DNA of 64,000 bases from Lepidurus packardi (GCA_023053545.1 JAKZAN010000006.1:2051001-2115000); one strand, 5' to 3'. Shown: positions 37,801 to 56,500, numbered from the stretch's first letter. A program made the numbers and translations. The notes: generated from the sequence alone by a model not told the origin.

Positions 37801-39280
37801 GCATTAACTAACTCAAGACGAGCTCAGCTCCCTAGCGATCTTGCTGTCCCAGTCGTGCTTGTTGTAATACAGTACAGAATAGCAGTGGGACCTCCACCGT
37901 CTTTGAACGATCACTCCCCCAAAACCAAGAAGCTCTTGGGGCTGTGATCTGTACGGTGGGGAGCCTCGTTTGGGCCTCCTTGTTCTGCCTTCACGTTCTT
38001 CGCAAGCGGAGGTCGGACAAACTCATTTAGTCTCGACCATCTGGTCTCATAGATTTTCCGAATTTCAAGCATCTGGCTCTGCCTCCCCAATTCATAGCCC
38101 CATTTCTGTGTTGCTGCTAAATTGCTGACCGGAGATAAATACAACTTGCAAGCACAAGGTGTAATTCCTTGTAGGACGCGACGCGGACGTATACGAGCTT
38201 AGTAATCAGCTACATTGTTATCCTGAAAGGGTAAAATTTTTTTGGCAAAAGTTGGGAATCGGGTAAGTTGCGTTTAGAAGTAAATGAGCCAAAGAAGTGA
38301 CGCGAGCATGGGCGTGGGACATTGGCAAAGGAGCTTTGTCACGAACAACTGCTCACGGACCACGAATACGGAATTAGGCTGGGGCTCGTATACTCGTTGT
38401 GCGTGGAAGGCAGTAGCTCTTCGCTGTTGATGAGCGAGACGGAAGAACGTGTCGGGATAACGATGAGCTAAGGAAGCAAGCAAGTCGAGTCGGCATAAAA
38501 GGCCGGATCCGGATCTAGCGTATAAATAGAGAGAGAGCACGGGCCATAGGATGCTTTTTATAATAAAAGGCCTATGGAGTGCCTAAGACAGATCCGAATA
38601 AGAGATCGATATATGAGGGGTTGTTCGGAACGACGTGGTATACTTGGGGTGAAATATGCTCTTGGATGCTAACCCACAATGACAACGACGATGTGTTGGC
38701 TCCTGCTGTTGTCTACTTGCATGAGATCGAATAAGTACACGGATGAGGGTCCCCTTGATGCTGACATGCTAAGCAGGCCTTTTTTCCGGGACCGAGCGAC
38801 GTGAGAGAGAAGGCATCGGCGACAACTTCATGAGATACTGATACGAGCTAATCATGCTTATTAGGCAAGGTAGAGATCTACCTGTCATGCTGGGGGCGCA
38901 TAGAATACTAAATGTACTAGTCATTTGGACCCGTGATGAGCTATGAGCAATAGTAACTCAAAATTGGATTTGTTTTCTATGAGACTCGGACAAGAAAAGG
39001 AGAGATCCACGTTGGTCGATAATGTATCTGGCATGCAAATAAATTGAAAATGGACTTCGAGTGGACTATGTCGCCGTTAGAGTATTACGTCCGCTTGAAA
39101 TGTAAAGAAATGTCTACTTCCGAAACTTTGGCATGAACAAGTGACTAAATTACGTTACAGACGACAGAATAGCTGAGGTAACAAAATCCCATTATGTTCA
39201 ACCCTGGGGCCGGTTGAACAGCAGCGTTTTTGTATTAGCTTGAGAATAACCAGAATAAATGTGATGCCCCGCGGATACTA
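34864..39280. other. Gene-free region upstream of net
   Basis: About 4.4 kb with no supported exon. It holds a 15-G run (35381-35395) directly after a pyrimidine-rich tract, three more GGCGCC sites (35639, 35653, 36163) and otherwise complex sequence. It may contain regulatory DNA for net. Confidence 0.45.
35352..35395. repeat. Polypyrimidine tract followed by 15 G
   Basis: A run of T and C of nearly 30 bases ends in TCT and is followed at once by 15 G (35381-35395). It is a low-complexity, structure-prone site and a likely assembly weak point. Confidence 0.9.
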
Positions 39281-39288
39281 TTCTAAGC

Positions 39289-39503
39289 CAGCGGTTTTCA
39301 AACTATGCGCCGCGGCGCCCTGGTGCGCCGCGGTAGGCTTGCAGGGGCGTCGCGAAAGATTCATGTAATTGCATAGATGCAGCAATTATATAGGCCTATC
39401 TTCTACGGGGTGCAGCGCGAGCTGGGGATATGTTCCAAGGGGCACCGCGGCCAATTGGGGATACTGTTAGTGCGCCCCGAACGAAAAAGTTTGAGAACCC
39501 CTG
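39289..39503. mobile_element. hAT-type MITE with perfect 8-bp target duplication
   Basis: A 215-bp element is flanked by TTCTAAGC at 39281-39288 and again at 39504-39511. The termini are inverted: CAGCGGTTTTCAAACT on the left, and on the right the complement of CAGGGGTTCTCAAACTTTTT. CAG-G-GGTTCTCAAAC is the classic end of hAT elements, and 8 bp is their target size. No coding capacity, so it is non-autonomous. Confidence 0.92.
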
Positions 39504-39883
39504 TTCTAAGCCATAAAATTGAAAAATTACGAGCTATGAGAAGATATCCTATTGAAATGCTAGATCATATAACGTTAAAATACTGTCAGACAATTCAAGC
39601 ATCCAAGTGTAACAAAACGAGAAGTAATTTCAACATACTTAATTTCCTTAGCAAGAAGGTGTACTGGGAAAAATCAAAAAATCTAATTCAATATATATTG
39701 TATCGCTTGGAAAATGAAACTAATTGTATTTACAATAGGTAGCGGGAGGGGTGATTTAAATGTCGCTTTGTTTATGAAACATCAGTCATCGCATAGTGTA
39801 TTAGTAAAACAAAAGGTTGGGTAATCCCTTTAGCAGCAAATCTTTGTAATTCATTTAAGCTGTTTTAAGAACATTGCTATTTT

Positions 39884-40120
39884 TTACGATGTACTGGATT
39901 TTACCAAATCAAATAACCCGAAGCCGCTAATCGCACAAATACATAGAACTACAGTTGGACTACGTTGACGCTTGTGTGTCCTGTAGATTGTTCGTTTCAT
40001 TTGTAATTTAGGTTGAAGAGGTGTGACATAAGGAAAATAAATCCAGATTCCACCCCGATGCTCATAAGGTTTAAAAACCATTTCCTGAGTGCCCCCAGCT
40101 GTGTCTTTAAATTTTGTCAT
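39884..40120 (-). CDS. Candidate small single-membrane-span protein, 78 residues
   Basis: A single open frame on the reverse strand starts MTKFKDTAGGTQEMVFKPYE and continues with GGIWIYFPYVTPLQ. It ends in a hydrophobic segment (PTVVLCICAISGFGLFDLV) just before KSSTS and the stop. The composition looks like real protein and differs from the chance frames nearby. It lies head-to-head with METTL14, 649 bp away, with room for a shared promoter. I do not recognise the family; a small mitochondrial or organelle membrane protein would fit the shape. It could also be a chance frame. Confidence 0.38.
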   Translation of the reverse strand: MTKFKDTAGGTQEMVFKPYEHRGGIWIYFPYVTPLQPKLQMKRTIYRTHKRQRSPTVVLCICAISGFGLFDLVKSSTS

Positions 40121-40769
40121 ATAGTCAAGTAGGGAGGCTTTTTAATAGCTGACACGTGTCGTTAGCTAGTCCGGCAATTTTTTATAGCGTCAAATAATGT
40201 CTCCGTTTTTAAATATAGCGTACTAATCTGCTTTTCACTTCCCATTTAACACCAACACTAAAAACGTGACGTAATCTACAGTTCGGAAATTCCATAGATA
40301 ACTTAAACAGACATGTAGCAAAACTTACTTTTAAAAAGAAATGTATTTAAATCTTAATGAGTAATTGTTAAGAGGCCGTGTAACAAATAACACTGACATA
40401 AAGAAGCAAAACTTTCGAAAGATCTTTCTGACCTTTTTGAGCTTAATATCTGCTCTCATAGTTTATTCCTTAGAATACATTTAATATCGGTGTGTAAATT
40501 CTGTATGAAATTTGCATATATTTTAAGTAAAATACAATAAAGTGATTAGTTTTGGGCTGAAATTTTTTAGTTTATTTAGACAAGTGTCATTCTGCCTGTG
40601 CAGACGCCTCTTCCAATTCCTGCATCCCGCCTTTTCCAAGTCACGTGGTATGATGGCAGCAGAGGTCGTTACCTACCGTGTTGGAAACAAAAATACAAAA
40701 CAATTTCTCAGTTTTGTTTTTTATGACTAGTAAACAAATGTTGTGGTTATTATTTGTTTTAAAGTTAAA

Positions 40770-42272
40770 ATGAGCGATAAATTTGGGAGCAGTCTTCTTC
40801 GTCAGAGGAAAGAACTTTCGCAACGAAGGAAGTTATGTTTAGCCCAAACTCTTGGCATTGGCTCGGTCGAGCAGCTTAAAGAAGCTTTAGGAACCGACAC
40901 TGACGAAAAATTGTCGAAGAAGCCCAAAGTTGAATTGACAGCAAGTTCTGCATCGGCAGCCGAGGATATACAGACGGCAACAAGCTCCAGCAACGAAAAG
41001 GACGACGAGGTTTTGTATACAGACTCGTCGACTTTTTTGAAAGTAAACCGACCTATTCCAATAGTGTCAAACATACTAATCATTCTGTACTAAACTAGGG
41101 AACTCAGTCTTCCAATCCCCATAATGATTACTGCCAACACTTCGTAGACACTGGACAAAGACCACAGAATTTTATTCGTGATGTTGGTCTTGCTGATCGG
41201 TTTGAAGAATACCCGAAGTTAAAAGAGCTGGTTAGACTGAAGGTAATTAGAGTCCTACTCCTTTTCAGTATTTCGTTATGAAACTCGTATTTTCTAAGGA
41301 TGGGTTGATTTCAAAAACAGCTACGCCTCCCATGTATTTAAAAAGCGATCTTCAAACGTTTGATTTGAAGGAACTGGGTTCCAAATTTGATGTCATTTTG
41401 GTGGAACCGCCTTTAGAGGAATATCAGCGATCTTTGGGCGTAACAAACGTCGACTTTTGGTCGTGGGACAAGGTATTGAACTTCGCCCTTTCTCATCCAC
41501 ATTCTAATGTTGTCTTTCGCATAGATTATGCAACTAGACCTAGGAGAAATTGCTGCTCCGCGTAGCTTCATCTTTTTATGGTGTGGTTCTGGCGAAGGCT
41601 TAGATTTAGGCCGTGTTTGTCTAAGACGGTGGGGTTTTCGACGCTGCGAAGACATTTGCTGGATAAGGACCAATGTTAATAACCCTGGTCATTCTAAAAA
41701 TCTGGAGCCAAAGGCTGTCTTTCAAAGAACAAAAGTTGTCCAAGCAAGTTTGTACACATTCTTGGACCTAACAATCGGTTCTTATAGGAACACTGTTTAA
41801 TGGGTATCAAAGGAACAGTAAGAAGATCTACAGATGGGGATTTCATCCATGCTAACGTGGATATTGACTTGATTATTACCGAGGAACCCGAATACGGTTC
41901 TTTGGAAAAGCCATCCGAAATCTTCAATATAATCGAACATTTCTGCTTGGGCAAGCGAAGGTAACTATAAGAAGCTAAACTGAACCTTTTCCAATTTGGA
42001 AGCATTTTAGGTTGCATGTTTTTGGTCGCGATAGCACGATTCGTTCAGGCTGGCTGACCATAGGTCCGCAACTTACGAACAGTAATTTCAACGCGGATAC
42101 TTATGCCAGTCATTTTGCTAGTGGTTCGATAACCACTGGCTGTACAGATCGTATTGAAGCTTTGCGACCCAAATCTCCACCACCGAAAGGTGCCAAAGGA
42201 GCCGGATCTAACCGTGGCAGAGGTGGGGGTGCCAAGACGCCATTCTCTCGTGGAAGAGGTCGCGGAAGATAA
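40770..42272 (+). CDS. METTL14: METTL14, RNA-binding subunit of the m6A methyltransferase
   Basis: Six exons (40770-41042, 41099-41242, 41299-41472, 41525-41734, 41788-41960, 42011-42272) join in frame to 411 codons plus stop; human METTL14 has 456. The start [20 protein letters not shown], the segment [30 protein letters not shown], the EPPL motif (VEPPLEEYQ) in place of the catalytic DPPW of METTL3, [66 protein letters not shown] and the Arg/Gly-rich RGG tail are all present. METTL14 pairs with METTL3 in the nucleus, is itself catalytically inactive, and helps bind RNA through the RGG tail. The tail here is shorter than in vertebrates. No defect was seen. Confidence 0.97.
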
Positions 42273-42756
42273 ACCGTGTACCAATGGTTTTTGTATCCTT
42301 TTTAATTGACTCCCCTTTAGGAACTTTCGATCGAATACAATCGAACATATAAACAATAGAAAATTTGATTTTAGGAAACCTAGTTTTCATGGTAAATGTT
42401 TCCTGATCCACCAAAATGTCTTCTAGCAAGGTCACTGGGTCAGCAACGTCTCATTCGATCACAGAAACACCGTTTTATTGACCTCATCTCTCGAAGCTAA
42501 AAGAAAGGACATGAAAGTTCCTTTCGTTTCCCGTTGCAGTTAAATTGTACCTTGACCTCAGTCGTACAGCAGCAGTCGATCTCAGTAGTATATTAACTTG
42601 TCGTTCGCAAGTTACAACCTGTTCTACAAGGCTCTGTAAAACCTGCCTCAACTACAACCATCACGCCAGTGTTGAACGTGGGCAGTCAAAATAAAGGAGC
42701 TGGCAGTGATAGGTCAGTGAGTATTGCACTGATTTTTAGAGTTGTACGTCTTCGCC
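42273..42756. other. Intergenic stretch after METTL14
   Basis: 484 bp holding the METTL14 3' end and the promoter of the small peritrophin gene. No exon or strong motif seen. Confidence 0.5.
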
Positions 42757-43095
42757 ATGAAGTCTTCCGCTGTCGTTTTGGTTGTTAGTACGATTCTGTG
42801 TCTCCTGGTAAGCTAAACAAGAAAAGGAATGAATAATACTTACTCCAAATTACGTTTTTCTTAATGATAGCAGACAAATTTGGTAAACGCCTATTTGCCG
42901 TGGTCCACCACCCCTGACAGGAATATTTGCCCAAGGCCATACGGGTTATTTGCCCATCCGTACTCCTGCGCTCTTTTCATAAATTGTTGGCAAAATCGTG
43001 GCTATGTACAACCGTGCGCTCCAGGGACTGTTTTTAACCCACTACTGGGCGTTTGCGACTGGCCCTACAACGTAGATTGCACCAATTATTTATGA
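42757..43095 (+). CDS. Small secreted single-domain peritrophin (CBM14/ChtBD2), 91 residues
   Basis: Two exons, 42757-42807 and 42871-43095. Exon 1 encodes a signal peptide (MKSSAVVLVVSTILCLL) completed by exon 2 (QTNLVNA). The rest is one peritrophin-A chitin-binding domain with the six expected cysteines: CPRPYGLFAHPYSC, FINCW, QPCAPGTVFNPLLGVC, then DWPYNVDC. The aromatic residues thought to contact chitin are kept. It should be secreted and bind cuticle or gut-lining chitin. Its domain is close in pattern to the chitin-binding domain of the mosaic protease that begins about 560 bp downstream, suggesting local duplication. It could also be an alternative first part of that gene, though it has its own stop codon. 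Confidence 0.85.
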
Positions 43096-43656
43096 GCGCT
43101 CTATTACGGGAGATGCACATTTCTTTATATTGTTGTTTTACTAGTGAGTTTAATGTGTAAAGATTTTAAGATGACATGAATAGAATAGTAGAAGATAATT
43201 GTTTTGTGGGAATGAAGCGCTTTTGCGGATCTTGGGTCAAGCAATAAGGAGACTTTGACCTGGCCCTTCTTCAACTGATACTTGATACCTAAACAGAGTT
43301 GCTCAAGGATTTGTATATATTCTAATATATCTCATAACATGAAATTAGACTGCTTTGAAAAACACATCTCCGCAGATTTTCTAAAATCAGAAACGTTTTT
43401 TATCTTTCCTGAATATTTGGCGTGCATGTTTTGTTTGTTTGTTTGTTTTTTTTGTGAATCGGAGGCGCATATACTTCCTTGTAAATTTACTGATATGGTA
43501 CTACGTTTTACCGCTTACCAAGTCCAGTATCTGGAAGTTGTCAAAGTGATTAGAGCAACACGAAACACGAGATGACGATGCGCAGATGGGAACAGATGCT
43601 AGAAGACTCACTAGGTGCTCTAGCAATCTTGGAGACAGTCACAAACAGCTATAGCC
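43096..43656. other. Intergenic stretch between peritrophin and mosaic protease
   Basis: 561 bp, AT-rich, with a GTTTGTTTGTTTG run near 43436. No exon supported. Confidence 0.5.
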
Positions 43657-49561
<5,905 letters not shown>

Positions 49562-50063
49562 TATAACGTACTCGTGAAAAAATTTCTATAAAGATGTCTT
49601 TTCTATACTAGCTTTTCGATAATACAATAACTTGGAAGATAAGTTAATCTCGCCTACAGTCTTGTGCGTGATTCTCGAAAAACACTAGGTTGCTTACTTG
49701 ATGAAGTAGTCGGGCTTCTGAAGTGGCTTTGACGTCCCTACTCAGCGTCCTGCGGAAGGAAAATTAATTATTTGGTTTAAGAAGTTAGTTTGCTGAAGAT
49801 TCTGTTGACGAAATAGGATTCTGAGGAAATAGCCAACGAGTTATTAAAAGAAGTATTTTGATTTGACAGGCGCCTCCCAGGCTTTCTTTACTTCTGAAGT
49901 AAATTAAAACAAAATTAAAGAATTATGATATTGGCATGTATTGCGCAATGTTTACCCCTCCCGGAACCAGACTGCTGCTTCTCTAGTGTTTGAGAAAGCG
50001 AAAGGAAGGCAAATATAAGGAAAGACGTGAAAAGAGGAATGCTTCTGACACGAGTTCAACTTC
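49562..50063. other. Convergent intergenic stretch between protease and ODR4
   Basis: 502 bp between two convergent 3' ends. It should hold both 3' untranslated regions; no exon seen. Confidence 0.6.
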
Positions 50064-52260
50064 TTAAGAGCTTTGTAGATTCTGAAGCATAAAGTACGAC
50101 AAAAGAGTTGCCACAAAGCCTACTAGACCAGCGATAATAATCGTTGTTGGATTGCACACGTCAGAGGTAGCCTCCGGTGGAGGAGCATTCACGCTAACAT
50201 CCGGTAAAGTAACATTTTCCAATTCTGCGATAAAGGTATTCAATATTAGTAACTTTCCAAGTTGCTTACCCCGGAAAGGACACGAACAACGCAAGAAAAC
50301 GCGGTTGACATACCTGCGGGTGATTCCCAGTCGTCTTGTACGTCACCTTCATTGCAATTCAGGTCTAAAAGTTCGGCCAAAGAAGGTAATGAATCGGACG
50401 GGCCTTCACCCGGGAAAAGGTAATCAGACACGGTAACAACGCTGTACGGTAATAGTGCAATCACTCGCCGAGGAGGCTCATGAAGAACAGACCTCTCTAA
50501 TGCATAGCAACCCGTAAGAAATAAACACAAAAGAGTTCGTAGGTTGAGTGCTAGGTACCTTCAGATATGCCCCGTTGCTCCTCGTCACTAACCAGGGAAT
50601 CACAGTGCATTTCACAACGAGCCCATAATGAGCGTAGGGCGTCTTCACGTAAGGCCTAAACGAGAAACAGTCTTTTACAAAAGCGGACAACCAATTAAGA
50701 GTCGAAGAAAGCTAGGGGAGAAAAATTCATCTTACCAGCGCAGCTTCTTCTACTGTAGCTTTAGCATGAACAAATGCCTTGACACACATTTTACCAGAGA
50801 AGCGCAATTCGGTAACACAGTCTTTCACTTGAGTCGTTCGTTCGGTCTTTAGAACCAGGACAAAAACTGTTATTTACGCACAACTTAAAAGCTACGGTGT
50901 ACTGCAAACGGGGATGTAACTTACATCAGGTACCAGGAAATGCACTTGGATTGTCTTTAGGGGTTCTTCAAGAGCCGCTGCAGCTTTGTTTTTCTTTTTT
51001 CCTTCTTTACTGGTTGTCTGAAGAAGCATTTCAGACGATTCTTCTCTGAGACTATCATCAAAAAGTATTAAAGCTTTTTGTAGCGTGGAGCTATATGATG
51101 ACAAACTGTCCTGCAAAAAAGACACGAACAACTCATAAGAACTGTAAACCACTATTGGAAGAAACATTTCAAACGTGCTAACCAACTCCAACTGCCTTAC
51201 CTGTAACTGTTGCCTAAGCGTTCGCTGACATTCTGCTTTGGAAATGGGAAAACCCAAATCGAGAAGTAAACTAGCGTCTAATTCAAGCCAGGGTGTGCCC
51301 CCTCCATTCTGAAACTTAAAATCAGCAGGCCGGGCAGAAGCTATAGGACTAGATATGTCTATTGATTTGCATGTTAACCTATTGGACAAAAGAAGAAAAG
51401 AAAATAACGAACTTAATGTCTTTCAACAGTTACATTACTGTCATTAAAAAAAAAAAAAAGATTAAGAACCTACTTGTGCGTAAGATTGCAAATATGTAAA
51501 ACAGCCCTTTCTGGTGAAATTTTAGTTTGGCTTATAAAAGGACTGCTCTCTAAAACTGTCTTGATTGCTGTAAGAATCTTTCGCAACCGGGAAACATTCT
51601 GAGTTCCTTGAAACGGATCTTCGGGTGTTACTAAAAAAATTCCCAAAATATGTATTCCTCCCGGTAACATTCTTATAGCCTACAAAACGCAGAAGGAAAT
51701 AAATGATTTAATCATGCATCTGTCCCCTAGGATTTATTTTTGTGCTACTTGTCTGGCATGATCGGCTAGCAACGTCTCGTCTACATATTCCAAGCCCTGT
51801 TTCTTGGTTATTTTTTTCTGTTCCTTCTTCTTGGTTTGAGTAGTGGAAGTAGTACTAGGAACTGCCTTCAATTTTTCCAATCCATCTTCGCTGATCTCGG
51901 TAACGGAATCCTCAACGGGCTCAGGTGTGCGTGTAATGTGAATTATGTAGGTTTTCGTCGTAGTTTCCTGTAAGAGAAGCCACTTTCTTATAATCTACTC
52001 GGAAAGTGTAAGTAATAATGCCCCTGATTCAAGCCCGTAATACTCGATTATACGAAAAGCAAAGATGTAAAGGGAAAAAGGAGCAGGATGGTGAATCGAG
52101 CTCGAGGAATGACGCTTGGGACGGGGCGTGCGGCAAGTATAATAGAACCCACACGTTTAATTACCTGTCCAATCAATAGCCCCACAATAAATTCTTTTTT
52201 AGCAATCAAAGCGTTCACGTATTCAGTCAACTTTTCATCGGCAATAAGATTTTTTCCCAT
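50064..52260 (-). CDS. ODR4: ODR-4 family protein, GPCR trafficking/ER factor
   Basis: The gene begins at ATG 52260 with MGKNLIADEKLTEYVNALI and FIVGLLIGQ, ends at the TAA at 50064, and has about eight exons. Diagnostic segments are ARQAIRMLPGGIHILGIFLV, RAVLHICNLTHK, LTCKSIDISSPIASARPADF, KFQNGGGTPWLELDASL, MCVKAFVHAKATVEEAAL and a C-terminal anchor IIIAGLVGFVATLLSYFML just before the stop. Human ODR4 matches in the same order (RMLPGGLLVLGVF, SARPADWKYQ, C-terminal membrane span). The membrane anchor places it in the ER, where C. elegans ODR-4 with ODR-8/UFSP2 helps odorant receptors reach cilia. A Lys-rich acidic insert (VPSTTSTTQTKKKEQKK) sits near residue 70. No break was seen. Confidence 0.9.
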
Positions 52261-53587
52261 ATTGTTTTCCGTAAAACCAAACTATCTAGTACAAAGGGAA
52301 AAGAAAGACCAACACTAATATTATAATCACAATGTAAACAAGGATGAGACACTTGCACATTGCACGCCTTCTCACCAGGCTTACGAAAAGTTCGCGTGCT
52401 CTTTGATGCTTACAACTGTTTCTCTTGCCCCATTAAAATGCAAGAAAAGCAATTCCTTTTAAAATCGTAATCTTTGAAAGTTGTGAAAGTAATAATTCTA
52501 AATAAAAAATCACTTTACTATGCCCACAACCAATTAACCCGGGGTTTATTATTTGCTTTCCGTGTTCTGCTAAAATACTTTAAAAAACACTAAAAACACT
52601 TGAAATACGAAAAGTCCAGTGTTCCGCATTACAAGGGTAAAGTTTATATTTCGGTTCTTTGTTAAAACAAATCTCCGACAGAGCTCTGATAATAAACTTG
52701 TTCTTTTTTTCTGTGGTGTTTTTATGTAACTCGACACAGATCGAACTTGTGCTTCGATCGAAGTCGCCGAAACATCTCGTTAGACACCCTCTTCATTCGG
52801 CTACAAAGCTACAAATTCGGCTATAGCGGCCATTGACTACGATGAAGACATTACGGCAAATTAGCGGCACCTCGACCTTTCTTCAAGTCAAATTGCTTTA
52901 CTTGGGCAAGATAGCGGCAGGCTTTCGTTAACTCCGGTATTCTTCCTGTAATCGAATAACTAAAATACACATCTTAGACCGTATGACGAATTTCTCTTTG
53001 ATTTTAGGACACTCCTGTTAAGTTAGGCGAAGATGAATCCAAAAAAACATCAGAGATATATCTACCCTAGTAATAATAAGCTATAAATACCAACCGACCC
53101 ATACGGATATCAAACCAAACGTCAACTCAATAAGGTTCCATAAGAGTGCTTCAACCATTCTTTTTGTAACCGTAGCAATGAATGGTCAGAGGCAAGAGGA
53201 AAGCGAGAATAATATCTATTGGAACTTCCGGCACAATGCTAAAAGCACACTCATCTTTTTGTCGTGCAACGAGCATAGCCCACCGTGTGACGAAGGACAA
53301 AAAAGCAAATAGCTTATTAAATTCTTCTTGCAAAGAAATGACCCTGTATGACGTTTTACTCAAGTTTGGCAAGCATGCGCTTTCACATTTTCAACGTATG
53401 AGAAGTGAAGCGCTTTTGTATGCCGGGAAGTAATAGCAGTCCGTTTATTGCTGCAGCTCGACATCATCTCACGCAGCGATCTCAGAGGCCAGAGTTGCTT
53501 CGTAATCAGTGTCTAAGCTCCCTGTGTTAACTACATAGTCTAACTAAGTTAGTTAGCAGTGCTATATGACCCTTTTAAATTAGCATT
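52261..53587. other. Divergent intergenic region between ODR4 and tachykinin receptor
   Basis: 1.3 kb that must hold both promoters. No exon was supported. A perfect dyad CTAACTAA-G-TTAGTTAG lies at 53540-53556, 31 bp before the receptor start codon. Confidence 0.5.
53540..53556. promoter_or_regulatory. 17-bp palindrome next to the tachykinin receptor start
   Basis: CTAACTAAGTTAGTTAG is a perfect 8-bp inverted repeat around one G, ending 31 bp before ATG 53588. It could be a protein-binding dyad or a 5' leader hairpin. The role is unknown. Confidence 0.4.
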
Positions 53588-56500
53588 ATGAATCAAGTGC
53601 AAGATTTTTTCTTTGTTAATAACTCCCAAGAATGGATCGAAGATAGCAATGGTACCTATAGTGCGGAATTTTGTACCTCACTATTAACACATATGTCTAA
53701 CAATCTTACACTTTACACAACTTGGACTTGGCACGACTGGGAAAGACAAACTGGATTTGTCAGTGATGAAAATGCTTCGAGTGCAAATTTCGGTAGCTTA
53801 CCGGAATGGACAAATGACAGCCAAAATTGGCAAGATGGGAATGAAACATGGCAGTCTTACTCCCTTACAGCGGTGCAAAAATGTTTATTAGAATACCCAA
53901 AATGGTGGCTAAATGCCGGGCAGATGACTAACAACACACAGAATCTGAAGAGGTCTTTCGACAGCTCCGGATTAGCATGGTGGCAATCCTTGATGTGGAG
54001 TGTCGTGTTCGGGATAATGATATTCATTGCTGTCGCAGGAAATGCTATTGTCATATGGATCGTCTTAGGTACACAAAAGCTGCTTTTATCCACATACAAA
54101 CAAGTTCCTTAATTAAACTGACATTAAAGCTTTAAATCTCAATATCCCAGGCACTACGGGTAATACAATATTAGTTCCTAATGATTGTTATAAGAAAAGG
54201 GACACGAAAAATTCATAGGAAAGTGAATTGATCCTTCAATAGGGAGCGGATTTAAAGCTTGATCTACTACGAAGACTTTGCTCAAGCAGTTTCTCAGTTT
54301 CCTCCTGCTTTCCAACATTACTCTAATTTGAAATTCATGAGTGGTCACACACTGCCTGGCTTTTCGCTTAACATCTTTGCATGTAGCCTATATAGGAAAG
54401 CCGCTTGAGCTGGAAGCGGGCAAAGAAAAGTCGGAAATCGAGTCCCTGGTTAGGATAACAATAGCCTCTCTAAAGGTTAAAATGACAAAAAAAATAAGGT
54501 CTGCGGCCAAGAAGATCATCTGTTTTTGCACTTCTTTATTTTCGTATGTTTTAAGCTAGCGAGACCGGCAGGACCTTATTTGCCACATGGCGCGTGAAGC
54601 AAGATTGTCGTTCACTTGATAACCTTTTGGATGTTATACATTTCTTGCTATGCTCCTCAACGAAGAAGCTTCTCAAACTAGGAATTCAACTTGTTTCGGG
54701 ATTTTTTCCTCAATGTTATCCTAAATGTGACACAAGAAAATGGATTACCGCATGACGCTAATGATCTCAGAGTCTTGGATGGCGAGAACAGGATCTACTT
54801 TTCCTCTCTGATTTCTCGCGCCTCTAAATGGGACTAGTCAAACTACAAACGCTTCTTCTTAGGATGACGGAACTTCCAAAACTCAATCCAACTAGCTCCA
54901 ACTTCACTAAGTTGCAGTAACGCATAGCTGAATACAGTGAAAACCGCTTAGCACGTAAAACCAGTTAACACAAAATGGTATTCCGGTCCGGACAAAACGC
55001 TATGTAGTTCCATAACATAACATAACATAACGTTATGTAGTTTCCTTTTAACACGAAACAAAAACCACTTAACACGAAAAAATTTCGCGTCTCGGAGGAA
55101 CGACAAGGTAGTTTTGTTGCAACAAAATATTGTTGGACGACAAAATACTTCTGTTTTCTTACCAACCAATGGGAAGAGTTGTAGAGCCTTAACAACATCC
55201 CTGACTTCAGTTCAAATTTTTGTCTTTCTCGCCCCCAACAGTCTGTGGGCAATCGCAACATTTCATTTTTTTTTACAGTCTGTTAAAATGTCTTGAATAT
55301 TAACTCTGAATGTCTTGAATATTAACTCTGTTATCACGACAGTTTTGTGATTAACTAGGTTTTTTGCGCATATCTGTTAGCACAAATTCCTTTTAACATG
55401 AACAAATATTTCGGTCCCTTCGATTTCGTGTTAAGCAATTTTCACTATACCGAATGCCCCAAGGTTAGGGGAGAAGAGAGTGGTCGTACGTACGGAATCC
55501 CAAGCAGGTACTTTACTGAAAAAAGGACTAAAAGAAGTCGGAGCTAATGCTTACACACAGATTCCCCGGGCAAAAGTAGTGGGGTGAATTCTTGAGAAAA
55601 CCCGTTTGTTTGCTTTAGATCATACAGCTGGAAAAAAAGTTTTAGTAGATTTGACTAGGATGCGAGTTGTATACTTCTTTTATGTATGTATTTCTTTAAG
55701 AGCGAGTGTAAGCTAGTAGACTCCCCGCGAGCTAAAAATGTTGGTGATGAATACGGTTTGTTAGACAAGCACTGAAATAGCTGAACAAAAAGCTCTGTAT
55801 GTTTTCTGACGAGCGAGGAAAGAATACATAGGAACCTGAATGATTGCTTAAGAAAAGTAAAAAAGAAGGAGTCAGCATTCTGATAGGAAAAAAAGGCAGC
55901 CAACTTCTGGCATTACGAGATATACCTCGCCTTAGCGCAACAAATTATCAAGCTTCTCAATGTGCGACACGTTTCTCTGAACCCGACCCTAACCAACCGC
56001 AGCTTCGGTACAGCAAGCAGTCTGACACGTAATGCGTCGAGGGAAAAATGGAGAAAAAATAGAGCCACAGTCAGCAGTGATAGCACATTTACTTGCCACT
56101 TGACTCTGATGGCCCTTGCCTTGCTGCATTGCTCTTGCCTACTACGGCTATTTTTACACAAAATCGAAGACGATGCCACTCTGGTCGGATGCTGCAAAGA
56201 AAAAGTGTAGGAAACGTTCGAATTTTTGATTTCTTAGCCATGTCCAAGGATTGTAGACTGCAGTGTATTTGGCCGTAGGAAGCGAACTTTTCGATCACAT
56301 AAAACGGCTTTGATCGAAACTGATTCGATAAGTAGGACAGATAACGTCAAAGCAATTGAAGGCTTTTGTGTATACGGACACACACAGAAAACTCTCACCC
56401 TCTTGACCATTTTGAAAAGCATTTTTTCCATAAAATTGTCAAGCCAATTTCTAAAACCTTGTCAATATAGGCACTGCAACAGACCCAGTCTAAATGCTAA

